Shown: positions 7,117-16,330, numbered from the stretch's first letter. The stretch is DNA of 63,972 nt from UBA2773 sp964643985 (GCA_964643985.1 CAZXUS010000001.1:1-63972), one strand, 5' to 3'. Made by a program: numbers and translations. The notes: generated from the sequence alone by a model not told the origin.

Positions 7117-8298
7117 TTAAAAAATATTTTTTATCTTGTCAATAATCTCAAAATTAGCGAAATCTTTAATCGTCACAAACACCATTAAACCAATCAACAA
7201 AAAGAAACCAAAGGTATTGGCAATTCCCTCAACTTTTTGATTCAAAGGTGAACCTTTGATTTTTTCAATTAGTAAAAAGAATATTCTTCCTCCATCCAAA
7301 GCCGGAAAAGGAAGCAAGTTGATTACTCCCAAATTAACCGAAAGCAAAGCAATGAACTGCAAAACATAAGCCAATCCCAATTGAGTCATCTTACCAGTCA
7401 TCACGGCAATTCCAACTGGCCCAGCCACATCAGCTGAAATTTTTTCAGAAGTAAAAATCTTAACTATTAAATCTCCTAAAAATGCCAATATCGCTAGGAT
7501 CATTGAAAAAGTAGTTTCGACTGCCATCCAAGTCGATTCAAAAAAACCATACTTCGCAAAAGTCGTTCGAACTAATTGCACTCCCAAAAGTCCTTGACCC
7601 TCAGGTGCTTCTTCTCTAATAACAGTTTTCAAAGTTGTAATTTCTTTAGCTTCATTAGTTGAGCCTCTAGCGACACCGATAAAGACCTCCTTTCCTTTGT
7701 TCTTCTTGATTACTTCTTGAAATTCAGTAATGGTTTTTATTCGAATTACTTTTTCCTGATCCGTGACGGAAATGACTTCATCGCCCATCTCTAATCCCAT
7801 CTCAGAAGCAGGAGAATCCACCGTCACTTGAGCAATTTGAACTTTGGCATCAGCAGCCTTTGTTTCATCCGATATTGACTCTGGCAAACCAATTTGAAAA
7901 GCTATTGAAAACAAAACTATCGCTAAAATAAAATTCATAGCCACTCCGGCAAAAAGAATTTTAAACTTCACCCAAGCTGACTGGTTAACAAAACTTTTTT
8001 TATCTTCTTTCTCGTCACCATCTTCTCCTCTAATTTTAACAAAACCCCCTAGTGGAATTAAATTCAAAGAATAAATTGTTTCATCTCGGTCTTTTTCACT
8101 TTCAGGAACTTCTTTATTCCCAAACACCCAGCATCTTTTCCCTTGTTTATTTTTATAAGTCCCAACCAAACGAGGCGGAAAACCAAAACCGAACTCATCT
8201 GAAGGCACTCCGTTTCTTTTAGCTGTCAAAAAATGACCTAGTTCATGAACAAGAACTAATAAGCCAATTATTAGAATAAACACTATAAAAGTTGTCAT
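7117..8298 (-). CDS. rseP: Site-2 zinc metalloprotease RseP
   Basis: 393 residues of an intramembrane protease that cuts membrane-bound regulators and signal peptide remnants. HELGH (residues 18-22) in the first helix binds zinc; NLLPFPALDGGR (about 326-338) supplies the third ligand; a PDZ domain lies at about 160-240 between membrane helices. Length and layout are normal for the family. It is preceded by the ribosome recycling factor gene, followed by a hairpin repeat. In the same cluster is an HtrA-like protein, the usual partner in envelope stress signalling, but that one lacks its catalytic residues. Confidence 0.93.
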   Translation of the reverse strand: MTTFIVFILIIGLLVLVHELGHFLTAKRNGVPSDEFGFGFPPRLVGTYKNKQGKRCWVFGNKEVPESEKDRDETIYSLNLIPLGGFVKIRGEDGDEKEDKKSFVNQSAWVKFKILFAGVAMNFILAIVLFSIAFQIGLPESISDETKAADAKVQIAQVTVDSPASEMGLEMGDEVISVTDQEKVIRIKTITEFQEVIKKNKGKEVFIGVARGSTNEAKEITTLKTVIREEAPEGQGLLGVQLVRTTFAKYGFFESTWMAVETTFSMILAILAFLGDLIVKIFTSEKISADVAGPVGIAVMTGKMTQLGLAYVLQFIALLSVNLGVINLLPFPALDGGRIFFLLIEKIKGSPLNQKVEGIANTFGFFLLIGLMVFVTIKDFANFEIIDKIKNIF

Positions 8299-8340
8299 AA
8301 TAAAAATTTATTTCTTACAATCATTCATTTCTGCCAAAGG

Positions 8341-8436
8341 CGGATCCGCTTCTGGTGGAAACAGGGTTCGCCCAGTTAAATAGGCTTTGCCTAATTTTAA
8401 ATAAAGTTTAAAATTATTTAACGGGGTAAACTTTAC
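8341..8436. repeat. Composite hairpin spacer with GTTAAAT...TTTAACGGGGTAAAC motif
   Basis: Between frr and rseP. It contains a GCGGATCCGC palindrome, a GGGTTCGCCC hairpin, an AGGCTTTGCCT hairpin and the pair GTTAAATA / TATTTAAC. The TTTAACGGGGTAAAC unit recurs twice at 36703-36758 and in part near 57715, so it is a dispersed spacer repeat. Confidence 0.5.
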
Positions 8437-8456
8437 AAACTTTCAAACTTTCCGAC

Positions 8457-9014
8457 TTATACCTGCATTAAATCAGTTTTCTTTTTGACTTCAATTTCAT
8501 CAATTTTTTTGTTATACTCATCAACTAATTTTTGTAAATCATCTTTAGCTTTAAATTTTTCGTCTTCTGATATTTGACCTTCTCTTTCGCCACTTTGAAT
8601 TCCGCTCCAAAATTCCTCTCGCGATCTTCTCATTCTAATTTTCATTTCTTCAGTTTTCTTGCCTAGCTGTTTTACTAAATCCAATCTTCGTTCCTCGGTC
8701 ATTGGCGGAATAGTAATCCTGATAACGTTTCCATCGTCACTCGGATTTAAACCCAGCTCCGACTTGCTTATCGCTTTTTGAATTTCTTTAAGTTGACTTT
8801 TATCCCAAGGCGTAATCTCGATTGTTTTAGCGTCTAAAACACCGACTGTCGCCATATGAATCAAAGGAGTTCGATTTCCAAAATATTCGACTTGAAGCCC
8901 TTCTAATAATTCGGCATTGGCTCGACCAGTTTTCATCTTCTTTAAATCACTTTGATACTGTTCAATAATTTCCTCAAAATTAATTTGTAAATCATCTATA
9001 TTTTCGATGCTCAT
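8457..9014 (-). CDS. frr: Ribosome recycling factor
   Basis: 185 residues, the usual length. It splits post-termination 70S complexes together with EF-G. The three-helix bundle signature is clear: KMKTGRANAELLEGLQVEYFG near the N-terminus, PWDKSQLKEIQKAI, then NPSDDGNVIRITIPPMTEERR and VRMRRSRE-like KIRMRRSREEFW. It lies between an exported beta-propeller lipoprotein and rseP on the same strand, spacing 12 nt to the former. No Shine-Dalgarno precedes the ATG. Confidence 0.97.
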   Translation of the reverse strand: MSIENIDDLQINFEEIIEQYQSDLKKMKTGRANAELLEGLQVEYFGNRTPLIHMATVGVLDAKTIEITPWDKSQLKEIQKAISKSELGLNPSDDGNVIRITIPPMTEERRLDLVKQLGKKTEEMKIRMRRSREEFWSGIQSGEREGQISEDEKFKAKDDLQKLVDEYNKKIDEIEVKKKTDLMQV

Positions 9015-9026
9015 AATATTGTTTTA

Positions 9027-10073
9027 TTAATTAAATGTTGGTGTTAGAATCGAGCCTCCACCTCTATTATTAGTTCCCAAATAAATAAGCTGACTATTTC
9101 CAGGATCAATTTTGATTATCTCAATTGAGACTCCGATATCAAACTGGACTGGCATCCAGGTTTCACCCTCGTTGCTAGATTTATAAAAAGTTTTTCCTGA
9201 AGTGTAATATATTTCTTGAGTATTATTTGGGTTAATAGCCAAACCACGAGAAACTAGCTCCTCTGACTTAACTAACGTATTAAGAGTTTCCCAGTCAGAA
9301 CCTTTATTTAAGCTTCTTTGTAGACCATTTTTAGAACTAACATAAAGAAATCCTTCTCGATTAGGATGCGACAAAACATTATAGATATAGCCACCTTGAA
9401 TTATTGAATTAAATTCTTGACCTCGATTTTCAGACATCAAAAGCCCACTTTGGTTAGTAGCCAAATAGATAATATTGGAATTAACATTGTCTATTTCAAT
9501 CTTCCTAATCAAACTATCTGCCCAATAAATATTTTTCCAAGTAATTCCAGCATCTTCTGATTTGAAAAGTCCACCTTTAGAATTAGAAATATAAATTTCA
9601 TTAAAATTATTTCGAATAATGGCCATTGAAGTTAAAAAAGAAGTTTCATCCTTTTCAGTATAAAGTTCTTCCCAAACTTCACCGTTATTATCAGATTTCA
9701 ATAATTTGCCCCTCCCATTTTTTTTAGCAATCATATAAATAATTGCGGTATTCGGAATAAGTTCTATGTCATAAATACTTTGAAAACTGTTCACACCAGT
9801 CAACCAAGTTTCACCACCATCTACAGATTTAAATAATCCCGAACTAAGAGTCCCCACAAAAATTTCTTTGTTGTTGGAAGGATTGATTTCTAAAGATAAA
9901 ATATTTTTTTCAACCAAAACTGAAGCTAGTTCACTAGTTCCTTGATTAAAAGTCATTCCACCATCAGCTGATTTAAAAAAGCCCCCTCCACCAGGATTAT
10001 TAATAGTACAACCAGAAAAAATGGTGACCAAGATCGCTAAACACAAAATTGATAAAATATTTTTTATTTTCAT
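9027..10073 (-). CDS. Lipoprotein with Asp-box (BNR/sortilin-like) beta-propeller
   Basis: 348 residues. A lipobox FSGC (C22) after a hydrophobic signal shows a lipid-anchored exported protein. The rest is made of repeats with the pattern LFKSxDGGxTW (for example GLFKSVDGGETW, GGLFKSEDAGITW, RSLNKGSDWETL), the Asp-box of sortilin/VPS10- and Ycf48-type propellers. Such propellers bind proteins or glycans outside the cell; the ligand here is unknown. It directly precedes frr and follows the HtrA-like gene with 17 nt between, suggesting an envelope cluster. Confidence 0.8.
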   Translation of the reverse strand: MKIKNILSILCLAILVTIFSGCTINNPGGGGFFKSADGGMTFNQGTSELASVLVEKNILSLEINPSNNKEIFVGTLSSGLFKSVDGGETWLTGVNSFQSIYDIELIPNTAIIYMIAKKNGRGKLLKSDNNGEVWEELYTEKDETSFLTSMAIIRNNFNEIYISNSKGGLFKSEDAGITWKNIYWADSLIRKIEIDNVNSNIIYLATNQSGLLMSENRGQEFNSIIQGGYIYNVLSHPNREGFLYVSSKNGLQRSLNKGSDWETLNTLVKSEELVSRGLAINPNNTQEIYYTSGKTFYKSSNEGETWMPVQFDIGVSIEIIKIDPGNSQLIYLGTNNRGGGSILTPTFN

Positions 10074-10090
10074 CTTTATTTTATAAATAT

Positions 10091-11305
10091 TTATTCTAAA
10101 ATTACTTTCAAACTCATACGCTCTCCAGCTCTTATTAATTTAATTTCGATTTCTTCTCCAGTTTGATATTTAGAAATTAATCTTGATAAAGGATTTTGTA
10201 AATCAACCGATTTTTCCCCAACAGTAATAATGATATCACCAATTTTAATCCCAGCCTTATCCGCTGCTGAATCCTTCATTACCGCTAGCCCTTGTTGCCC
10301 AGAAAAAGAATAAACCAAAGCACCCCTACTAACCTTAAGATTATTCAACAAGGCAATCTCTCTGTTTATTGAAAGATAATAAACTCCTAAAGAAGAATTT
10401 AACAATTCCTCTTTTTCTAAAACTTTATTGATGGTCGGCTTAAGATCATCGATCGGGACAACAAACCCAACTTTTTCTCCGTCTTTTTCAATTTGATTAA
10501 CAATCCCGATTATATTACCATTATAATCCAAGACTGGTCCTCCAACATTTCGATCTTCAATTTTAGCGTCTAGCAAAAGAGCTCCTTCCAATTTTTCTGA
10601 AGAAGAAAGTTCCGAATTAAGTAAAGTAAAAGTATAATCTCGTTCTTTTATTAAACCAGAGGAATAAGAATTTTGATATTCACCTCCTGCATTTCCACAA
10701 ATTACAACTTTTTCCCCGATTTCAATACTAGCCGAGTCGCCTAAACTAGGAATAGGCAAATTATTTTTTCCTACTTTATAAAAAACTAAATTACTAAAAT
10801 TATCCACCGCTAAAATTTCCGCATCAAATTCGTTATTGTCTCCAGCCAATATCTTGAACTTCCAAGTGCTTTCTTCTCCCTCCTCCAGTTCATCATCAGC
10901 TTCAATTATATCCCTAATAACATCGTCTAAAATACTGACGATCAAACCATCACTGGTTAAAATAATTCCAGTTTTAACGTTTTTCTGAATATCCTGACTA
11001 GATTTAATTTGATTAGCTACCTTTATAGTTTCTTCCTTGTTTTCTTTGAAACTAATAATACTCACCACTGAGGGAGAAACTTTTTCGGCAATATTGGCTA
11101 CCGAGAAGTCTTCTTTAACTGTAATTTCTTTGGTTTGGTTTATAACTGTCACTTTTTCGTTGGCCTTTTGCATAAAACTACATTTTTCTAAAGAAGGAAA
11201 TTTTGAAAGCCACGGCATTAAAAAACGCTCTCCGATAACGCCCGCTGTTCCACCGATAACAAAAATTAATAAAATTAGACCGATTAATTTGCAAGTTTTT
11301 TTCAT
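10091..11305 (-). CDS. HtrA/DegP-like protein with lost catalytic triad (pseudoprotease) and PDZ domain
   Basis: 404 residues: N-terminal membrane helix (about 8-25), trypsin-like domain (about 65-300), C-terminal PDZ (about 305-400). The fold is recognisable from TGIILTSDGLIVS, SLGDSASIEIGEKV and the GGPVLDYNGNIIGIV segment. However, the usual TNxHVV is ILDDVI (His replaced by D128), TDLAVLK is SNLVFYK (Asp replaced by N172) and GNSGGP is RNVGGP (Ser replaced by V254). All three catalytic residues are gone, so it is probably a peptide-binding scaffold or chaperone, not a protease. The frame is intact and the domain well kept, which argues against decay. It is clustered with RseP and a beta-propeller lipoprotein. 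Confidence 0.82.
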   Translation of the reverse strand: MKKTCKLIGLILLIFVIGGTAGVIGERFLMPWLSKFPSLEKCSFMQKANEKVTVINQTKEITVKEDFSVANIAEKVSPSVVSIISFKENKEETIKVANQIKSSQDIQKNVKTGIILTSDGLIVSILDDVIRDIIEADDELEEGEESTWKFKILAGDNNEFDAEILAVDNFSNLVFYKVGKNNLPIPSLGDSASIEIGEKVVICGNAGGEYQNSYSSGLIKERDYTFTLLNSELSSSEKLEGALLLDAKIEDRNVGGPVLDYNGNIIGIVNQIEKDGEKVGFVVPIDDLKPTINKVLEKEELLNSSLGVYYLSINREIALLNNLKVSRGALVYSFSGQQGLAVMKDSAADKAGIKIGDIIITVGEKSVDLQNPLSRLISKYQTGEEIEIKLIRAGERMSLKVILE

Positions 11306-11344
11306 ACTATTAACTGTAAAAGTTTTAAATTATTTAAAAAATAT

Positions 11345-12133
11345 CTATATCTTAGAAACCAAGGACCATTGCGCTGTTGATAAAATTCCGAACAGTAAAA
11401 TTAAACCAATAGACCAATTCAAAACGATCCTTTTAACTGTTAATTCTCCTCTTGTATAAAGACGAATTATATCCCAGAACTCATAAAAAATTATAAGCGC
11501 TGAACCGCCTAATGTCAAATAACCAAAAGGCCAGAAAATGATTCCCCAAAAAAATTGGACCATTATCAAAACCAAAATTAAATTCAAAAAAATTATAGTG
11601 ATTGATTCTGTTTTTTGAGATTTTCCACCAACTTTTTTCAAACGAGCCTCTTTGTCCTTAGCGTTCGTATAGAAAGAAGGTAAACTAACAAAAAATATCG
11701 TCGCCACAAAAACCGCCATTATCCAATATTTAATTTGAAAATTTAGATACAATCCCAAAGCCGCTGAAAACCACAAAAATACGGTAGAAAGAGTAGCTAA
11801 ATTAACCATCCCAAGAGCAGTTTGATCAGTAATGCAAAACCGCAAACGATAGCCTCCTAGCAAAGTCAAATAATAAACTCCCGTGGCTAAAAAAATGAAA
11901 ACTTGCTTTTCGGCAATATGATCTACTAAAAATAACAAGCCCAAAGAGCCCAAACTGAGGAAAAAAGGTAGGGCTATGAATCTTGGTTTTCTGGTTAAAG
12001 GCCAAATAACAATAACTGTCAAAAAAATCAATAACCAAGCCACACTTTTAACCCAATTTTCCTTCAAAACAACCGCTTCCAGCGACAATAAAAAGAAAAT
12101 TGAATATATTAAGGGTTGAAGTTTGAAAAACAT
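11345..12133 (-). CDS. Polytopic membrane protein, unknown function
   Basis: 262 residues with seven or eight predicted membrane helices and one basic cytoplasmic loop (AKDKEARLKKVGGKSQKTES, about 158-177). It follows secY on the same strand after a 626-nt repeat-rich gap and precedes the HtrA-like gene by 39 nt. No motif or family is recognised. Charged residues are rare inside the helices, which does not suggest a transporter. Confidence 0.65.
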   Translation of the reverse strand: MFFKLQPLIYSIFFLLSLEAVVLKENWVKSVAWLLIFLTVIVIWPLTRKPRFIALPFFLSLGSLGLLFLVDHIAEKQVFIFLATGVYYLTLLGGYRLRFCITDQTALGMVNLATLSTVFLWFSAALGLYLNFQIKYWIMAVFVATIFFVSLPSFYTNAKDKEARLKKVGGKSQKTESITIIFLNLILVLIMVQFFWGIIFWPFGYLTLGGSALIIFYEFWDIIRLYTRGELTVKRIVLNWSIGLILLFGILSTAQWSLVSKI

Positions 12134-12295
12134 TTTAAATCGCTATTTTGTTTTATGAATTTATTTCAAATCACAGTTTTTAAATAAAATCCCTAAATTT
12201 ATTTTAACACGAGTTTAAGGCAAATGCTATGATATAATTGACCAATAAAAAATTGCACAAAATTTACAAATTTATTCTATACAAGAAAATCTTTA

Positions 12296-12478
12296 GATTT
12301 TGAGCAAAATTCGACCCACCTCCGCTGAAGCTACGGCGAGGCGAGGGCGGATTATCTAATCGGTAAAAAGTAATAAAAAGACACACTTAATAATGCGTCA
12401 AATGAGTAGCAAAAAAATCGAGCGACACATGAAACGTGCTGAATGGCACGTCAAAAAAATAATCAAAATAAATGTGAT
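12296..12478 (+). repeat. Degenerate type-1 repeat with inserted GCTGAAGCTACGGCGAGG hairpin module
   Basis: GAGCAAAATTCGA followed by a small GC-rich hairpin module (CCTCCGCTGAAGCTACGGCGAGG class) and a further apical stem CGTGCT-GAAT-GGCACG near 12440. The module follows TTCGA, as in the copy at 36074. Rest of the 12134-12295 gap is AT-rich with no gene. Confidence 0.5.
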
Positions 12479-12759
12479 GGGCTTGTTAATTTTAGTGCAA
12501 TTTGAGGAGAGCTTGAGCACCGAGCGAAATGTACTGAATAGTACATTGAGCGAGTGGCGGAAATAGGGACCAAGTTTGAATACAATTTCGTAATGAAATT
12601 TTAAATTTTTGAGGTAAATTATTCAAATAATTTTTGAAGCACTGGCCATAGTCAATGTAATAAAATTTTTGGATAATTTAGCCAAAAATTTTAAATTGAA
12701 TAGAAAAAGTATTTAAATTTAGTCCCAAGACAAAGAAATGCACCAAAAACAGAAACCCC
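12479..12759 (+). repeat. Type-1 hairpin repeat (copy c) interrupted by a 161-bp element, after secY
   Basis: Left arm 12479-12499 and right arm 12739-12759 are complementary (GGGCTTGTTAATTTTAGTGC against GCACCAAAAACAGAAACCCC). Core apical stem TGTACT-GAAT-AGTACA. The right half is split by an insertion at 12566-12726. The right arm ends exactly before the secY stop codon, so secY mRNA enters the hairpin right after translation ends. Confidence 0.75.
12566..12726 (+). mobile_element. 161-bp nested element (copy 1), MITE-like
   Basis: Ends are inverted repeats, GGGACCAAGTTTGAATAC and GTATTTAAATTTAGTCCC, with G-T differences that still pair in RNA. The interior carries TTTTTGAAGCACTGGCCATA and GTCAATGTAATAAAATTTTT. 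A copy of identical length lies at 41856-42016 at the same position of another type-1 repeat, and a diverged copy sits inside the hairpin at 28153-28448. It encodes nothing, so any movement would need a helper. Confidence 0.6.
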
Positions 12760-14022
12760 TTAAAGATCCAATTTATCGTAGTCTCTCATGACTAACTGCC
12801 CTTCTACCTGCTTCATCGTCTCCATCACCACCGAAACCACTATCAAGATTCCCGTTCCACCAACTGTAATCGTTTGAATTCCAGTTAAACCCTGAATAAT
12901 AAAAGGTAAAACGGCCACCGCCCCCAAAAACAAAGCACCGGTTAACGTGATTCTATTAACAATAAAATTCAAATATTCCATAGTAGGTTTTCCCGGCCGA
13001 ATTCCAGAAATAAAGCCCCCTTGTCGTTGAAGATTTTCCGCAACTTTTTCAGGATTAAATGTGACAGCCGTATAAAAATAAGTAAAAATCACTACCAGCA
13101 AAAAATAAGCTCCACCATAAACCCACTGATTAGCCATTAAATCTGCCACAACTGAAGCCCAACGAGCCACCCAGCCGACTGAACTAGTAGATAAAAAATT
13201 CGCAATAACACTTGGGAAGAGCATAATTGACATCGCGAATATGATTGGAATAACCCCCGCCATATTAACTCGCAAAGGCAAACTGGAACCCCCTGCCATA
13301 GATTTTTGACGAGCAAAAGTAATAGGAATGTTTCTTTGCCCTTCTGTAATAAAAACAATGGCACCAATTGTTATAATAGAAAAAATTATCAAACCGATAT
13401 AAGCCAATATTTCAGCCGGATTCCAAGTCAAGATTAAATTATTAATCGCCATCGGAAGAGCTGATACAATTCCAGCAAAAATAAGTAAAGATACTCCATT
13501 CCCCAAACCCTTTTCGGTAATAATTTCTCCCAGCCACATCAAGAAAACAGTTCCAGCCGTGATCGTTAGAATAATTAAAATATATTGCAGAATTGATAAA
13601 CCAGACATCATTCCTTGACTTTTAAGCAATGTAATCATACTGAAAGACTGCAAGATAGCTAAAGGCAAAGTCAACCAACGCGTCCATAAATTAAATTTTT
13701 GTCGTCCTGCTTCCCCTTCCTCTTTGTATAATTTTTCCATTTTCGGAAAAATCATAGTAGAAAGTTGCATAATAATTGAAGCCGTAATATATGGCCCAAC
13801 TCCCAACATAACGATTGAAACATTTCGCAACCCTCCTCCAGAAAACATATCCAACATTCCCAACAGCTGACTATTATCAAAAAAACTCTTCAGACGAGCA
13901 ATATCAACACCAGGAACTGGAATATTAGCCGCCAAACGAAATACCACCAAAACACCCAAGATAAATAATATCTTGTTTCGGATTTCCTTTATTTGAAATA
14001 TTTGTTTGATTTTATTGGACAT
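12760..14022 (-). CDS. secY: Preprotein translocase subunit SecY
   Basis: 420 residues, ten membrane helices, the channel-forming subunit of SecYEG. Recognised by the N-terminal KIRNKILFILGVLVVFRLAANIPVPGVD, the plug region after it (SGGGLRNVSIVMLGVGPYITASI) and the C-terminal GTGILIVVSVVMETMKQVEGQL. It is the last gene of the ribosomal protein operon, 54 nt after rplO, as in most bacteria; adk, map and infA do not follow, and an unknown membrane protein comes next. It ends directly in a long hairpin repeat. Confidence 0.97.
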   Translation of the reverse strand: MSNKIKQIFQIKEIRNKILFILGVLVVFRLAANIPVPGVDIARLKSFFDNSQLLGMLDMFSGGGLRNVSIVMLGVGPYITASIIMQLSTMIFPKMEKLYKEEGEAGRQKFNLWTRWLTLPLAILQSFSMITLLKSQGMMSGLSILQYILIILTITAGTVFLMWLGEIITEKGLGNGVSLLIFAGIVSALPMAINNLILTWNPAEILAYIGLIIFSIITIGAIVFITEGQRNIPITFARQKSMAGGSSLPLRVNMAGVIPIIFAMSIMLFPSVIANFLSTSSVGWVARWASVVADLMANQWVYGGAYFLLVVIFTYFYTAVTFNPEKVAENLQRQGGFISGIRPGKPTMEYLNFIVNRITLTGALFLGAVAVLPFIIQGLTGIQTITVGGTGILIVVSVVMETMKQVEGQLVMRDYDKLDL

Positions 14023-14076
14023 TTATTTGGACTAATAAATTTTTTATTTTCAAAAATGAACAATTAAGCTTTAATA

Positions 14077-14538
14077 TTAAGCCTCTTTTTCGGCAGATTT
14101 TTTCTTTTCAAGAGCAACAACCTTTCCTCCGGCTTTTTCTATTTTTTCTTGAGCTTTTTTTGAAATTTCCAAACCTTCAATTGTTATTTTTTTGGTAATT
14201 TTACCCTCAGAAAGAATTTTAACGGTTCGAGTTTCTTTTCGCGTTATTTTTTGTTCTTTCAAAGTTTTAGCATTGACCTTGTCTCCATCTTTGAATTTCA
14301 ACTCAAGTTTATCTAAATTAATTGCTAGTTTTTTTTCATTTCGAGATTTGAAACCTTTATTCTTCTTGGTTTTTTGAATTATAGTAGTTTGTCCACCTTC
14401 AAAAGTAGGCGCCTGGGAAGAACCTGATCGAGATTTTTGTCCTTTCATTCCACGTCCAGAATAAGTGCCTTTTTTACCACCTCGTCCGACTCTTTTTCGA
14501 CTGGCTTTTTTAGTAACTTCAAGTTCGTGAATCTGCAT
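14077..14538 (-). CDS. rplO: 50S ribosomal protein L15
   Basis: 153 residues. The N-terminal glycine/arginine-rich tail (KRVGRGGKKGTYSGRGMKGQ) that threads into 23S rRNA is typical, and the C-terminal globular part is normal. It follows rpsE directly with a 74-nt gap where rpmD (L30) is normally found; no L30 frame exists there. secY follows. Confidence 0.95.
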   Translation of the reverse strand: MQIHELEVTKKASRKRVGRGGKKGTYSGRGMKGQKSRSGSSQAPTFEGGQTTIIQKTKKNKGFKSRNEKKLAINLDKLELKFKDGDKVNAKTLKEQKITRKETRTVKILSEGKITKKITIEGLEISKKAQEKIEKAGGKVVALEKKKSAEKEA

Positions 14539-14612
14539 AATAATATCTAATATTTATTTAAGCTCCCATTGATTGTTTAAAATAATGAGAATTAATAGTT
14601 TCTATTTCATCG

Positions 14613-15215
14613 TTATTTCTTTTCTTTCTTTACTTGTTTTGGCGCTTCTTTCTTGACCGTTTTCTTAACTGCGACTTTTTTAACAACCTTTTCCTCAATT
14701 TTCTTAGCTACTACTTTTTTAGGCTTAGCAATTTTAACAATTGCCTCAATCTTTTTTCCTTCCAATTGATCCAAAGCCTTCAATGTGGCTTTCGCAATAT
14801 TTATTTTATTAGAAGATCCTAATGACTTCGCAGTAATATTTTTAACTCCGGCTAATTCAAAAATTAATCGCATCGCTCCACCAGCCACAATTCCCTTTCC
14901 GTCTTTAGCTGGCTTTATCATAATTTGAGCTCCGCAAAATCGTTCATCAACTCGATAAGAGATAGTAGAATCCAAACGTTTAACAATAATCATACTTTTT
15001 TTAGCAGCTTCAACCGCTTTGTTAATCGCACCTGATACATCAGTTCCTTGAGCCACGCCCAAACCAACTTTTCCTTTTCGATTACCGATAATCATTGTAG
15101 CTCGAAATGAAAATCTTCGACCACCTTTGACCACACGAACAACTCTAGCTAAATCTAAAAGTTTTTGATCAAATTCTGGCTTTCTGTTTCTATTGTTAAA
15201 TCTCTTATTTGACAT
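14613..15215 (-). CDS. rpsE: 30S ribosomal protein S5 with lysine-rich tail
   Basis: 200 residues, longer than the usual ~165. The S5 core (VVKGGRRFSFRATMIIGNRKGKVGLG, then AGGAMRLIFELAGVKNITAKSLGS) covers residues 20-160. The last 40 residues are a low-complexity Lys/Val/Glu tail (KKVVAKKIEEKVVKKVAVKK), seen also on L22, L23 and L19 here. S5 contributes to decoding fidelity and mRNA entry helicase activity. Confidence 0.96.
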   Translation of the reverse strand: MSNKRFNNRNRKPEFDQKLLDLARVVRVVKGGRRFSFRATMIIGNRKGKVGLGVAQGTDVSGAINKAVEAAKKSMIIVKRLDSTISYRVDERFCGAQIMIKPAKDGKGIVAGGAMRLIFELAGVKNITAKSLGSSNKINIAKATLKALDQLEGKKIEAIVKIAKPKKVVAKKIEEKVVKKVAVKKTVKKEAPKQVKKEKK

Positions 15216-15236
15216 CTATATAATTTAAATTTTAAA

Positions 15237-15581
15237 TTAGAATTTTAATTTACCTTCTCGCGCTCCATCTGCCAAAGCCTTCACTTTGCCATGATACTTA
15301 TAACCGCTTCTATCAAAAACAACCTCTGCTATTTTTAATTTCAAAGCTTTTTCAGCTAATAATTGCCCTGTTTTTTTAGCAATTTCGATATTAAAATCTT
15401 TAGCTTTCAACTCTTGGCTACTAGCCGTAGTTAAAGTTTTTCCGACTTCATCATTAATCAATTGAGCATAAATGATTTTATTACTTCGAAAAATACTAAC
15501 TCTAGGCCGATTAGCAGTCCCTTTATTTTTGATTGTTGTTCGTCTTTTTCGATGTAATCTTTTTTTATTCCTACTTTCCAT
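15237..15581 (-). CDS. rplR: 50S ribosomal protein L18
   Basis: 114 residues, normal length; binds 5S rRNA in the central protuberance. Motifs RPRVSIFRSNKIIYAQLINDE and FDRSGYKYHGKVKALADGAREGKLKF at the C-terminus are diagnostic. 21 nt before rpsE. An AAGAAG stretch upstream is at most a weak Shine-Dalgarno. Confidence 0.96.
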   Translation of the reverse strand: MESRNKKRLHRKRRTTIKNKGTANRPRVSIFRSNKIIYAQLINDEVGKTLTTASSQELKAKDFNIEIAKKTGQLLAEKALKLKIAEVVFDRSGYKYHGKVKALADGAREGKLKF

Positions 15582-15605
15582 AAAATCTTCTTAATAAATA
15601 TTTTA

Positions 15606-16154
15606 CTATTCAGCGCCTCCTGTAGCTCGCTTACCTTCTTTCTTTATAAATTGTTCTCCTTCATATCGAAAACCTTTTCCTTTGTAAGGCTCAACTTTTT
15701 TCAAACTTCGAGTCTCAGCTGCAAATTCACCCACCAATTGTTTATCAATTCCTTTGATTATTAAAGTCTCTTTTTCAATAGAAACTTCTAATCCCTTAGG
15801 AATAGGTTTATTAATTGGATGAGAAAATCCCAAACTTAGGTTTAATTTGTCTCCTTGAACATTCATTTTGTAGCCAACTCCGTGCAATTCTAATCGTTTC
15901 TCGAATCCTTCCGTCACACCAATAACCATATTATTGATTATCGATCTAGTTGTTCCCCACATTGATCGAGCTTGCTTGGTAGTTTCTTTTTGTTCGACTA
16001 AGATACCCAATTCAGAATCAACTTTAATTTCAACTTTATAGCCAAATTCAAAAGCAAGTTCCCCTTTAGGTCCTTTGACAGTAATAATTTTATCTTCAAT
16101 TTTAACTTCAACCCCTTGAGGGATAGCTATGGGCATTTTTCCTATTCGTGACAT
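15606..16154 (-). CDS. rplF: 50S ribosomal protein L6
   Basis: 182 residues with the two repeated L6 domains; MSRIGKMPIAIPQGV at the start and VEPYKGKGFRYEGE near the end are typical. L6 sits near the GTPase centre. It is separated from the preceding rpsN by a 176-nt spacer that folds as a long hairpin, unusual inside this operon. Confidence 0.97.
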   Translation of the reverse strand: MSRIGKMPIAIPQGVEVKIEDKIITVKGPKGELAFEFGYKVEIKVDSELGILVEQKETTKQARSMWGTTRSIINNMVIGVTEGFEKRLELHGVGYKMNVQGDKLNLSLGFSHPINKPIPKGLEVSIEKETLIIKGIDKQLVGEFAAETRSLKKVEPYKGKGFRYEGEQFIKKEGKRATGGAE

Positions 16155-16194
16155 ATCTTAAATATAACTTAATTAATATACTAGAATTAACTTC

Positions 16195-16329
16195 AGAGTT
16201 TGAATCTAAAAATCTTTTTAAACTATTTTCTTCAAATACATTTTAACATATTAAATAAATTTAATGTTAATAAATTTTTGAAAAATTTAATTTAAAATTG
16301 AAACAAAAAAATCTTTAGATTCAAACTCT
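16195..16329. repeat. Long hairpin between rpsN and rplF, related to the 161-bp element
   Basis: Arms 16195-16219 and 16305-16329 are complementary at 23 of 25 positions (AGAGTTTGAATCTAAA / TTTAGATTCAAACTCT). The interior (AATGTTAATAAATTTTTGA, then AATTTAATTTAAAATT) resembles the interior of the 161-bp element. The hairpin begins 2 nt after the rpsN stop. Confidence 0.6.
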
Positions 16330-16330
16330 T

